A DNA stretch of 64,000 nucleotides from Owenia fusiformis (taxonomy: Eukaryota > Annelida > Polychaeta > Sabellida > Oweniidae). Positions 25,486 to 32,876 of this stretch are shown here, one piece after another. The stretch lies in the NCBI GenBank assembly GCA_903813345.2, contig CAIIXF020000008.1, positions 5,401,341 to 5,465,340 of the forward strand, given 5' to 3'. The notes under the pieces were generated by a model. The model was not told the origin of the DNA and ran no database searches. It was given only the letters and a program-made list of their open reading frames with translations. Made by a program: the position numbers and the translations under genes. Each line of letters begins with the position of its first letter. Within the stretch, counting starts at the first letter, position 1.

Positions 25486-25811
25486 GATGATTTCTCTCGA
25501 AGGTATGTCTTCAGTTTTTGTTTAACGCTTTTTAATACGTCACCAACAACTTTGCTGTGTCTGACTAGTGTAGCTCTTTGTTTCAATATGTGTTTCGATG
25601 CCAACAATCTAATAAAGTTCTTGTATCGTCCAAGGGTTTTCTTTGAGCGGTTGCTAATTGGTAATGAGCCGTGTAAAATATTCAATGTTATTTCACTCAA
25701 AGCTTTAAGCTGATTGTCAGTTATGGTTGAAAGCAGAACTCGACGTTGTGACTTATGTGTTGATTCCAGAAAAATCAAAAATATAATGTTTTCCCTAACC
25801 GATTTGCTCAT
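25482..25811 (-). CDS. Conserved small basic Polinton protein (109 aa)
   Basis: It starts MSKSVRENII and is Lys/Arg-rich. The pattern is KSQRRVLLSTITDNQLKALS, an EITLNILHG stretch, then SKKTLGRYKNFIRLLASK. The pattern (QR-x-LL ... QL-x-AL-x-EI-x-x-NIL-x-G ... L-x-x-Y-K-x-x-I-R-x-L) is one I recall as recurring next to the IP-EKY protein in Polintons and adintovirus-like elements. An adenovirus core-peptide analogy has been discussed for such proteins, but this is not established here. The start lies 9 bp after the ATPase stop, and the stop overlaps the next start (ATGA). It is the third of four tightly packed genes behind the integrase. Confidence 0.8.
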   Translation of the reverse strand: MSKSVRENIIFLIFLESTHKSQRRVLLSTITDNQLKALSEITLNILHGSLPISNRSKKTLGRYKNFIRLLASKHILKQRATLVRHSKVVGDVLKSVKQKLKTYLREKSS

Positions 25812-25820
25812 GTCAGTTGA

Positions 25821-26763
25821 TTAAGTTATCGCGTAGATCCAGGTGTCTTCATCGGGAAAAATATTGGTTCTGAAAGCATAATAAACATCTCACACTTTTA
25901 TACACGTAATTGTCTATAATGCATTGGGTTGAATATTCCACACACAATTGTAACAAGTTACAAGTACATCTTTATTGTGAATTCAGAAACGTTCCCGTTC
26001 TGACAAGACAGAAGATGATCAGTTTTATATCATGATAGAATGATGAACTCAAACTATCTTGCGTGTCACTAGATTACTTTCTCCAAGAGGTCCACATACA
26101 TGGTAATTTAGTTAACCACGTTCTGTGATAATAAAGTAGATCTATAATAATCACCCACCTTAATCTAAGATTATCATCTGCTTGTGGGTGCATGTCGATT
26201 AAAATGTACCCATATTGCCTGGTCATCACTGCATCTCTGTAGGCTTGCATGAATTTTTTACTATTTCCATCGAATAACTGCCTTCCTAAACAAGCTATTT
26301 GATCGGTCCCACGCATATTTCTAAATAGGATAATGTATTGAGAATTCAAACTAAATTGCCTCCAGACTCCCGTTCTCATGAATATATTTTGAGTGATAAC
26401 GATCAAAGAAATATGACCGTGGTGACATCCCACAGTTGCCATTTGCTCCAGATCACGACTCGACGAGGTTTGAAAAGCTAAGTCATCTAATACATAACAC
26501 GTGTGGGAGTCCTTGTGTTTCATCATTTCCTCCCAGACGGGTAACCCTTGGTGAAATTCAATATCAACGTTATTTTTTGTTTTCTCTATTTCCGTGTAAA
26601 TGTCTTGCCATATTGCGTAGCAGAAAATCACTTTTCTCGGAGGGTTAGGAGTAAACATATCATTTATATTTCTTATAAGTTTCATCACGAAATACGACTT
26701 GCCGGAGTTGGAAGGTCCACTGATTATAATAGTTGAACAAGATTTGAATTTGATTTCATCCAT
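25821..26763 (-). CDS. ATPase: FtsK/HerA-type DNA packaging ATPase (two exons)
   Basis: It is expected to pump element DNA into the capsid. The main exon is 26159-26763. It has Walker A GPSNSGKS (residues 16-23), Walker B YVLDDLAF (Asp93/Asp94), the sensor ITQN (123-126) and LFRN (Arg148). Read straight through, the frame ends in an unrelated 30-residue tail. A GTGGGT donor at 26158 and a CTTTCAG acceptor at 25870 remove a 289-bp intron. They add a 49-nt last exon (25821-25869) that begins TNIFP and ends at TAA. The spliced product is 217 aa, with the LRLR-TNIFP type of C-terminus usual in the family. Phase 2 is kept. The start lies 25 bp after the integrase stop and the end 9 bp before the 109-aa gene. 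Confidence 0.93.
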
Positions 26764-26788
26764 TGTGCGTAATATTATTGTTTTTTTG

Positions 26789-28121
26789 CTACTGAAAATC
26801 TTTCACACTTGTCTCCTTCAACCAACTATCGAATTTACTACTGTAATTAAGCCAGCGAACGAGCACTTGTTTCTGCCCTTTAAATCGTCTTCTGCCAACG
26901 ATTTTTTCAATTCTAAAAAGTTGATTTCTCCGGATACTCGTAGAAAGCAGTTGTGATTCGTAGAAAGCCCCTTTAATACTTTCTCCATTTAGATCCTCAA
27001 GAAGATACGTTGGCGGACTTGTGTGATTTATAGATTTTATTATAAATATCTCTTGACTCCAGGACATTAGGTAACCAGGTGTATAATCTGAGCTCTTATC
27101 CAACGAGATCCGTACTGTTTGATTTTTCTCGAATTTCGGTTTAAATACAGAAGGGTGTTTTATATAGGTTTCATAATATAGTTTATCCCACACTTTATCT
27201 TGATTAGCGATGCTAACCTCTGATGGGCTCATTCCTATGGATTCCATAAATGATGCATTAATAGAGTTGACAATATCTGAAAGAGTGGATAAATATTCGA
27301 ATGTGTTATTGGCGTACATGTATCGTACCAAACGTTCCTTCAAACGCCTAATCCCATTTTCAGCCATTCCAGCTTTCATAGTTCCAAAGGCTAAGATGTG
27401 ATCAATTTTCTCTCGATTCATGTAATCTTTCACATATCTGTTTATGAATTCCCCGCCCTGAAACAAGAAATAAGATTTTATAATTTTTTCCTCCTATGGT
27501 TTCATCATTATTAATATCTACAAGACAAGATTTAGTTTTTTAGTTATCAGAGGTGCTGTACCAAATTACAGGTGTCAGTTGAACGCCTAATTTGGTACAG
27601 CCCCCGTGGTTATACGAGTTATTAATTAAAAGCTAAAGCATACTGGACAGATCAGCGACATGTCATACCTGATCGGTTCTTATTTGCAGTGGAGTAGGCA
27701 TTGTATCTTTAAGTCCTTCAAGTGCAGATACAACTTCTTGTCCCTTTTTCGATTTTAATGGACTCACCCACATATAACGGGATAGGGCGTCGACGATCAC
27801 TAACAAATAGCTTATCTTTGAATTATACTTTGTGTAAACTTTCATATCTGCTAGATCCATATCATACATTTGATTCATGGAAGAGACTATAATTTTCCGT
27901 CGTTTCTTGATTTTCTTTGGTTTTTTAAACAACGCATACGACTCTTGATCATTTATCCAGTTTTTAACTTGAGATTTACTGATGCCCAATGCTCTAACCT
28001 GTCTCCAGAGTTGCATTGGACTCGAAAACGATCCTGGCTTATCTGGGCTATAATAAGCTGACTTTAGAGCATTTTTCTTTACTCGAGTCAGTTTCTGAAC
28101 TGGTCTTCCAACAACCTCCAT
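26789..28121 (-). CDS. INT: Polinton retroviral-type integrase with chromodomain (two exons)
   Basis: This enzyme inserts the element and makes the 6-bp duplication. The first exon (27669-28121, 151 codons) ends with RTDQ at a GTATGA donor. The second (26789-27457) starts GGEFINR after TTGTTTCAG. The intron is 211 bp, phase 0, and falls one residue after the second catalytic Asp. The catalytic triad is Asp89 (YDMDLADM), Asp150 (IRTDQ) and Glu184 (MAENGIRRLK), a D-D-x33-E arrangement. The N-terminal part has the PGSFSSPMQLWRQV and VKNWINDQ pattern of Polinton integrases. Near the C-terminus, FRIEKIVGRRRFKGQKQVLV followed by W, SW and ET positions makes a chromodomain. The product is 373 aa. 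A TATA box is about 45 bp upstream of the ATG, and the ATPase follows 25 bp downstream. Confidence 0.95.
27555..27601. repeat. Perfect 14-bp inverted repeat in the integrase intron
   Basis: GCTGTACCAAATTA (27555-27568) and its exact complement (27588-27601) are separated by 19 bp. The pair lies wholly within the 211-bp integrase intron. It could form a stem-loop in the pre-mRNA. Confidence 0.85.
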
Positions 28122-28161
28122 TATGTGTAATGCGAATCAATACAAAAGTAAAGAATGATTA

Positions 28162-28168
28162 TTTTATA
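28162..28168 (-). promoter_or_regulatory. TATA box of the integrase-ATPase unit
   Basis: The minus-strand sequence is AGTATAAAAT, 41-47 bp upstream of the integrase ATG. It follows directly after the poly(A) signals of the upstream protease gene. Confidence 0.6.
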
Positions 28169-28183
28169 CTGTTACAATATGTA

Positions 28184-28193
28184 TTTATTTATT
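28184..28193 (-). terminator. Poly(A) signal of the capsid-protease unit
   Basis: Overlapping minus-strand AATAAATAAA lies about 24 bp after the protease stop and about 16 bp before the next TATA box. Confidence 0.6.
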
Positions 28194-28216
28194 TTCTGAT
28201 TGAATTACATGCTTCT

Positions 28217-28699
28217 TCATTGTGGAAAGGAGCTAACAATATGCTTATACTTTAGTGCTAAAAATACCTTAGCAAATTCATCATTATAACTCAGATTATG
28301 TTTTGAAAATGAATTAACTATACATTGCATAGTGGTGTTTCTGCATCGTTTATATAAATAGTATATACAATGATGTCCACAAGTGTTATCTAATCCCTGA
28401 ATCCGAGTGTTATTATACAAAAAACGTGTGCTGTTGTTCACAAGCACATCCTGAAATAGAGTACTATAATAGTCCGGGGCTTGTCCCATAGAATCATAAA
28501 ATTCAGATGTGTCCTCAAAGAATGCAAACGCACACCAATGTTCTCCCCTCAGTGAACTGTCTTGCGTGTTGACAATAAAAAAGGCTGGTTTTCTTATCAC
28601 ATTTGTGGGTAGCTGGTTCAAGGCGTACACACCGTGTGAGTGTTGCCGTAGACACGCATCAGAGTCCATAATCCGTTCAAGTTGATATGTATTCATCAT
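28217..28699 (-). CDS. PRO: Adenovirus-type (adenain-like) maturation cysteine protease
   Basis: It is expected to cleave virion precursors. It is 160 aa, a normal size. The catalytic set is visible: His54 in GEHWCAF, Asp69 in EFYDSMG, Gln101 in RIQGLDN and Cys107 in TCGHHC, the order and spacing of the adenain/Ulp1 fold. The frame is intact. Its ATG shares one base with the MCP stop (TAATG), implying stop-start coupled translation or a separate mRNA. Minus-strand poly(A) signals follow within 35 bp. It is the last gene of the penton, basic protein, MCP, protease unit. Confidence 0.93.
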   Translation of the reverse strand: MMNTYQLERIMDSDACLRQHSHGVYALNQLPTNVIRKPAFFIVNTQDSSLRGEHWCAFAFFEDTSEFYDSMGQAPDYYSTLFQDVLVNNSTRFLYNNTRIQGLDNTCGHHCIYYLYKRCRNTTMQCIVNSFSKHNLSYNDEFAKVFLALKYKHIVSSFPQ

Positions 28700-30033
28700 T
28701 ACGTGAGTGTAACACCACGAAATCGATCGATTTCCAAAACTCGAGGAAATGTTCCCAAGACCACTACACAGATTGGTTCTTGGAGGGCAGATTCAAATCG
28801 TCCTTCTAGTTTTAACTGTCCAGTTTTAAGAAGTGGAAATACTGATTTATGATCATCTACAGCATTCAATTGAAAACGGAAAATCGTAGTCCCTTTTTTA
28901 AAGTCTTCTTTACTGATATCATTATCGATATCGTGACTGGGTAAAGATGCATCAAAAAGTCTCAGATAAGCAGTCAAATACTGTTCGCTCTCAGTTAGAT
29001 CTTCGGAAAATTTCAAAGTGAGCGGTTTCGAAGGAACATCTTGTGAATCAATCTGAGTTGTTAAACTAGATAGGTTGAAGTGATTTAGGTAGAGGGGGTT
29101 GGTATCATATGATCCCGCATAGGCCCGAGCTGACACAAAGATCGCAGTCAGACAGGATGGTATTCGTCCTTGAAATATGTTATCCCAGGAAAAGTTAAAG
29201 TTACCCGTAGCTAAACTTTTCACCTTGACTTCTACATCCTGATAAGGATATCTGGCTGGTGATCTAAGCAAAATGTCATTATGAGCTTTTATAATAGCGG
29301 GATTAACTTCTACCATGCATGTCTCTAAGTATGCATCAGTAATGATTAACCGCCACTTCTGATTGTCTTTGGAAACTAGGCAAAATTCACTACTATTAGG
29401 CCACACCTTGATTTTAATTTCTACACCGTTCAGTAGCAAACGATCGGATTGTAGAAAACTTTCGTATATTGGACCGACCAGTTCCACGTCACGACTATTT
29501 CTATAATCCATATAACGAACTGTTAATCCAGGATTTCCACCAGTCCAGACATCATTTGCAGACGGATCAATTTCATCTTTTATATAACCTTGACTCTGTA
29601 ACCAAGATTGTTTATCTCCCAGGGAAAAGTTTTGCAGAACATGTAGATAGGCTTTGTATGCAAAATCTGGTGTAGCCGTTGTAATGGAGTTTTGTTGTAT
29701 TTGAATGTCTACTCGATTCCATAATGTTTGTAAAAGTAAATTTATTGGCCCACATTTCTGAGTCCCTAGTAAGTCATTCGGATCCCAATTCATAATAGCT
29801 CCATTTTCCTGAACGATCTTTACTTTGACGTGCAGACGAGAGCGCTTTAAACTCACATAGTCCATACCATTATTAGGGATATTAAACTCTATGCATGCAC
29901 CAGGAGTTATGCTTGACGTCGGTCGATGTTCCACCCATTTCAATTTCGAAATACTACTATCAGTTAATGGAGTGTTGAAAACCATAAGTTCTGATGAGGA
30001 CGATTCATCACTTCCTATTAGCTTTTCTGCCAT
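28699..30033 (-). CDS. MCP: Major capsid protein, double jelly-roll
   Basis: It forms the capsid hexon-like capsomers. The 444-aa length is slightly short of many Polinton MCPs but in range. Recognisable blocks are IEFNIPNNGMDYVSLKRSRL, GPINLLLQTLWNRVDIQIQQ, YKAYLHVLQN and DKQSWLQSQGYIKD. They match the first jelly-roll of Polinton and adintovirus MCPs. Later parts (LLNGVEIKIKVWPNSSEF; ILLRSPARYPYQDVEVKV) match the linker to the second roll. The call rests on remembered family pattern. The start overlaps the end of the preceding basic-protein frame by 26 bp in another frame. The stop overlaps the protease start as TAATG. Confidence 0.92.
   Translation of the reverse strand: MAEKLIGSDESSSSELMVFNTPLTDSSISKLKWVEHRPTSSITPGACIEFNIPNNGMDYVSLKRSRLHVKVKIVQENGAIMNWDPNDLLGTQKCGPINLLLQTLWNRVDIQIQQNSITTATPDFAYKAYLHVLQNFSLGDKQSWLQSQGYIKDEIDPSANDVWTGGNPGLTVRYMDYRNSRDVELVGPIYESFLQSDRLLLNGVEIKIKVWPNSSEFCLVSKDNQKWRLIITDAYLETCMVEVNPAIIKAHNDILLRSPARYPYQDVEVKVKSLATGNFNFSWDNIFQGRIPSCLTAIFVSARAYAGSYDTNPLYLNHFNLSSLTTQIDSQDVPSKPLTLKFSEDLTESEQYLTAYLRLFDASLPSHDIDNDISKEDFKKGTTIFRFQLNAVDDHKSVFPLLKTGQLKLEGRFESALQEPICVVVLGTFPRVLEIDRFRGVTLT
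28719..28734. repeat. 16-bp perfect palindrome upstream of the MCP-protease junction
   Basis: GAAATCGATCGATTTC reads the same on both strands. In the mRNA it can form a 6-bp stem with a GATC loop about 20 nt before the UAAUG. A minus-strand TGGGA lies further upstream (28753-28757). Confidence 0.7.
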
Positions 30034-30457
30034 GTTTCTTTTTCTTTGTTAATATATCACTTATCACGGGTGCTTTACGCTTTAAAGAAATATGTTTGGT
30101 TTTTGAATCGCGTTTTACTGCTGGCTTCTTACGGAGTTGTTTCACCGAGCGTCTATGCTGTCTGCTGTCAATTGTTGCTTTGGGAGTACCTGGGGGTAGC
30201 AGTGTCCTTTTAATAGCATCTTTCAATCTTTTCTCCCTTTTTAAATCGGCGCTAGCTCTCTCGACAACAGCTTGAGTTGGGGATACGAGATTAATTGTGG
30301 AGCCTCCTTCTTGGTTATTTTTGATTGAATATTGATTATCATTTATTGATATATACTTTTGAGTTTTTTTGGATCCCATAGGTAAACTGCGATTTACTGA
30401 GGATGCAAAAAACTGTTCCCATTTACTCTGATCCGGTGTGTATGTGGAAAATCTCAT
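30008..30457 (-). CDS. Basic protein between penton and MCP, possible minor virion protein (149 aa)
   Basis: It starts MRFSTYTPDQSKWEQFF and is Lys/Arg-rich throughout the second half (RRSVKQLRKKPAVKRD; LKRKAPVISDILTKKKK), with nuclear-localisation-like clusters. Position between the two capsid genes and the MRF..Y....W..FF start recall the small membrane-active or core-type proteins found at this place in Polintons and adintoviruses. I cannot prove the relationship, and no Gly-rich amphipathic core is evident. Structural or DNA-condensing roles are inference. It starts 8 bp after the penton stop and runs 26 bp into the MCP frame, so it belongs to the same transcription unit. Confidence 0.7.
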   Translation of the reverse strand: MRFSTYTPDQSKWEQFFASSVNRSLPMGSKKTQKYISINDNQYSIKNNQEGGSTINLVSPTQAVVERASADLKREKRLKDAIKRTLLPPGTPKATIDSRQHRRSVKQLRKKPAVKRDSKTKHISLKRKAPVISDILTKKKKHGRKANRK

Positions 30458-30465
30458 GATTGAGG

Positions 30466-30909
30466 CTAGAAATTGTGTATTTTTCTAAAGTGTAGTACGC
30501 AGTAGAATGTATCGCTGTTAAATGAAACATCTTCTGTTCCTTTGGCTGCTTTTATAGTAATGGATATGTTTTGGAATCCCGATGGTATAACGGGTTTATA
30601 GAGAACAGGGTTATAAGACTGATAATTCCCAGTGTAGAATATATCATCCTGGGTAGCGTATACTTGTCTCAAGAGCGGTGCATTCTCTCCACCAACCACA
30701 GATCCGTAACACAAGTCACAAAGCACATTCCATACAGTCCTCTTGTATATAGTAGGATGTCTCAATTCCACCAAACCAACTTCCCAGTGCTCGTTGGGGT
30801 GAAATGAAATATATTCCGGTAATTTAACTGTGAACTTGGTGTTTGTGTTAGCGGGATATACATCTAAAGAATCTTTGTTATTCAAATATACATAGAATTG
30901 TGAAGTCAT
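30466..30909 (-). CDS. mCP: Minor capsid (penton) protein, single jelly-roll
   Basis: It forms the capsid vertices. It is 147 aa. The start MTSQFYVYLNNKDSLDVYPA, then NTNTKFTVKLPEYI and WEVGLVELRHP, is the characteristic N-terminal pattern of Polinton penton proteins (F-Y-V-x-L ... YP-x-NT ... F-x-x-x-LP ... W-x-VGL-x-E). The C-terminal part (GFQNISITIKAAKG; CVLHFRK) matches the closing strands. The protein is somewhat shorter than many homologues. It is the first gene of the capsid unit, with a TATA box about 55 bp upstream of the ATG. Confidence 0.9.
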   Translation of the reverse strand: MTSQFYVYLNNKDSLDVYPANTNTKFTVKLPEYISFHPNEHWEVGLVELRHPTIYKRTVWNVLCDLCYGSVVGGENAPLLRQVYATQDDIFYTGNYQSYNPVLYKPVIPSGFQNISITIKAAKGTEDVSFNSDTFYCVLHFRKIHNF

Positions 30910-30962
30910 GTTTCAGTTTCAACAGATCTGATAGTTATGGCATGTGGTTTTCTCATTCAAAG

Positions 30963-30970
30963 AATATATA
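30963..30970 (-). promoter_or_regulatory. TATA box of the capsid unit
   Basis: The minus strand reads GCATATATATTCT, about 54-61 bp upstream of the penton ATG. A run of 18 G (31023-31040, plus strand) lies about 55 bp further upstream. Confidence 0.5.
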
Positions 30971-31022
30971 TGCGATGAGATATGTATGTTTTATAGAATG
31001 TTACACCAGAGTTACTGGGAGA

Positions 31023-31040
31023 GGGGGGGGGGGGGGGGGG
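31023..31040 (+). repeat. Poly-G tract (18 G)
   Basis: This uninterrupted run of 18 G follows GGGAGA. It lies between the 3' end of the 352-residue gene and the capsid promoter. Length may be uncertain in assembly. Confidence 0.9.
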
Positions 31041-31135
31041 TACAAGAAACTATATTGTAAAATATCTGGAACCAACCTCACATATTAATACAACTTTGAT
31101 CCATAAAACAATAACTACGTAGTTCTTTTACAAGC

Positions 31136-31141
31136 TTTATT
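31136..31141 (-). terminator. Poly(A) signal of the 352-residue protein gene
   Basis: Minus-strand AATAAA (plus-strand TTTATT) lies about 106 bp after the stop at 31247. Confidence 0.5.
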
Positions 31142-31246
31142 TACTTAGGTTTTAAAAATATCTACACTGTGTGTATTATATTCATTAATTTGCTGAAAGT
31201 TATGAACAGCAGTATTTAGAGTTCAGACAATATTTTCATCGAAAGT

Positions 31247-32453
31247 CTATAAATTCACGTTTTTTTTCTGGAAATAGTCTATAGCAGCATTTAAACTATT
31301 GTTAACTGATTCACGAGTATCATCATTCCCTCCAACGGGTGTGTAATGAAGGCATGCTTCAACCTCCTCAGATAAATCTAGTTTTCGAAATCCATTAATG
31401 TTTATTTGCACCCAAGATTTGTTGATGTCCTCGTGAAGCCCCAAGTGGTTTTGTAGCTTTTTGTAGACTTCGAACACATCATTGTTTGATAACATTTCCA
31501 AAGCAGTTCCGTGATCAAAATCAACCTCCTCTAGGCATCCGCCTGGTCCCATGTGCTGAAAACATACAATAAATTTAAATTAGAGATAAATATGAGACCA
31601 TATCATTTACTAAAATTATAATAGTGTAAAAGTTAGAATCAATATTCAATACAATCCTGATATTGTGTTATGTGAAACTTAAAATGACTTAACATGTATT
31701 TACCTGAACTTGACTCGGATGATCAATTATACAGCCCTCACATTCTGGTTTGTCGTTCGCTAGTTGATTTATGCGATCGCAGAGTAGACGTACGAAACAG
31801 CGTCGTAATATAGTTTCATTGGAAGGCATTTGTACACACTGCTTTTGTATCTGGGTAGTAGGACCTTTCACATTATTCGTCTGCATATCGCGTATTGCAT
31901 GGGATCTTAGGAAATGCCAAACCCCGAGTAACTGTCCATCCATTCTGGTACAGATGTATCTGTATCGAGGAGATAATCGTGCCGCTTGGTTTTGCTTTCG
32001 TGCAACTTCATCAGAGAAATATTTTCTCTTTTGCGGGAGTAAATCGGTAATCGCCGTGGCATGAGATTTCAATACACCCCAGGCTTCTGCCGTGATTGTA
32101 ATCGACTTTCTTGCATCAAGTTCTCCGTCGTCTGTAGTAACTATGAAACGCACAAACTGGGAATCATTTGAAGAGGACAGGCCTAGCAACTTTCCGTTGG
32201 TGATCACAAACTCCCTAGAATAGTCTTTATTTAATAAGCATTCATCAACGTTTCCTGCAAGATCCTGAATTGTACGCCATTGCGCTGGTGAACAATAAAG
32301 TAGTGCCCAGAAGCTTTCTGTTTTCTCTTTGTTCCATCTTTTCTCGCATAGAATACCACAGATTCCATATTTGGTTTTTGAAACATCAAATGTTAAACGA
32401 CCTTCATCCAATGTGAAACTTTGTAGAGTCTCGAGCACTCCAGGGATTGACAT
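31247..32453 (-). CDS. Accessory protein with PC4-like segment and C-x2-C...PSQ..H motif (352 aa, two exons)
   Basis: Two open frames join. Exon 1 (31704-32453, 250 codons) ends HPSQVQ at a GTAAAT donor; exon 2 (31247-31555) begins HMGPGGC after TTTTCAG, phase 0. The junction completes a Cys/His set, CEGC-x3-H-PSQ-x2-H-x5-C (Cys238, Cys241, His245, His251, Cys257), a likely zinc site, which supports the splice. Residues 100-137 (FVRFIVTTDDGELDARKSIT, then AEAWGVLKSH) resemble the PC4/p15 single-strand DNA-binding domain pattern (VRxxxxxDGEL-x-x-x-K-x-I-x-L-x-x-x-x-W-x-x-L). Residues 47-73 (SFWALLYCSPAQWRTIQDL) could be a second, weaker copy. A role in replication or transcription is plausible but inferred. 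It is a single-gene unit next to the right TIR with its own TATA box. Confidence 0.78.
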
Positions 32454-32500
32454 CTTGTAACAGTGGTAATGTGAGCTGACACCGAAATGATTTGGTGGTT

Positions 32501-32510
32501 CTATATATAC
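32501..32510 (-). promoter_or_regulatory. TATA box of the 352-residue protein gene
   Basis: The minus strand reads GTATATATAG, 48-57 bp upstream of the ATG. This is nearly the same spacing as the TATA boxes before the penton and integrase genes. Confidence 0.55.
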
Positions 32511-32562
32511 TATACAAAACTATTGACTTTTTGATAAGATGATTATGAAATGACTTATTATG

Positions 32563-32650
32563 TAAGGTTCCACTAAATGTATGGGAGGTGGGTTGGAGCA
32601 CAAAAATTGTGGGTTATGTGGTCTCTGGTTTAGTAATATACGGTCTGTGA
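32563..32650 (-). repeat. Inner degenerate copy of TIR sequence, right end only
   Basis: TAAGGTTCCACTA ... GGGTTGGAGCACAAAAATTG ... GTGGTCTCTGG repeats, with differences, the part of the right TIR at 32726-32820, about 163 bp away in the same orientation. It abuts the inner edge of the right TIR and has no counterpart at the left end. Confidence 0.85.
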
Positions 32651-32870
32651 GGTCCAGAGAGACATGTGTCACGAGGCATTGACTGATACGTTATCAGAAT
32701 GATGAAATGATCGATCATATTTATGTAAGGTTCCACTATAATGTTGAATGTGGGTTGGACCACAAAAGTTGTGGGATATGTGGTCTCTGAGGGGTATGTG
32801 GTCTCTGGTTCAGTGGTCTACGGGATTCTTGTCCGCATTATTTCCATCTTCCACCCCTCTTTACACTACT
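32651..32870 (-). repeat. Polinton right terminal inverted repeat
   Basis: Complement of 15317-15536 with four mismatches and no gaps. It ends ACACTACT and is followed by the target duplication CATGTC. Confidence 0.97.
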
Positions 32871-32876
32871 CATGTC

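Larger units (their letters stand above)
15317..32870. mobile_element. Complete Polinton/Maverick element, 17.55 kb
   Basis: Both ends are defined at base level. Inverted repeats of 220 bp begin AGTAGTGTAAAG, and an exact 6-bp target duplication CATGTC lies at 15311-15316 and 32871-32876. AG...CT termini, 6-bp duplications, a 15-20 kb size and long inverted repeats are hallmarks of Polintons. The cargo confirms it: PolB, integrase, packaging ATPase, adenain-like protease, major and minor capsid proteins, all open. The left end carries short accessory genes. PolB runs rightward and the virion and packaging genes run leftward, converging near 24.4-24.9 kb. Four mismatches in the inverted repeats, the perfect target duplication and the intact frames point to a fairly recent insertion. 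Confidence 0.98.
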
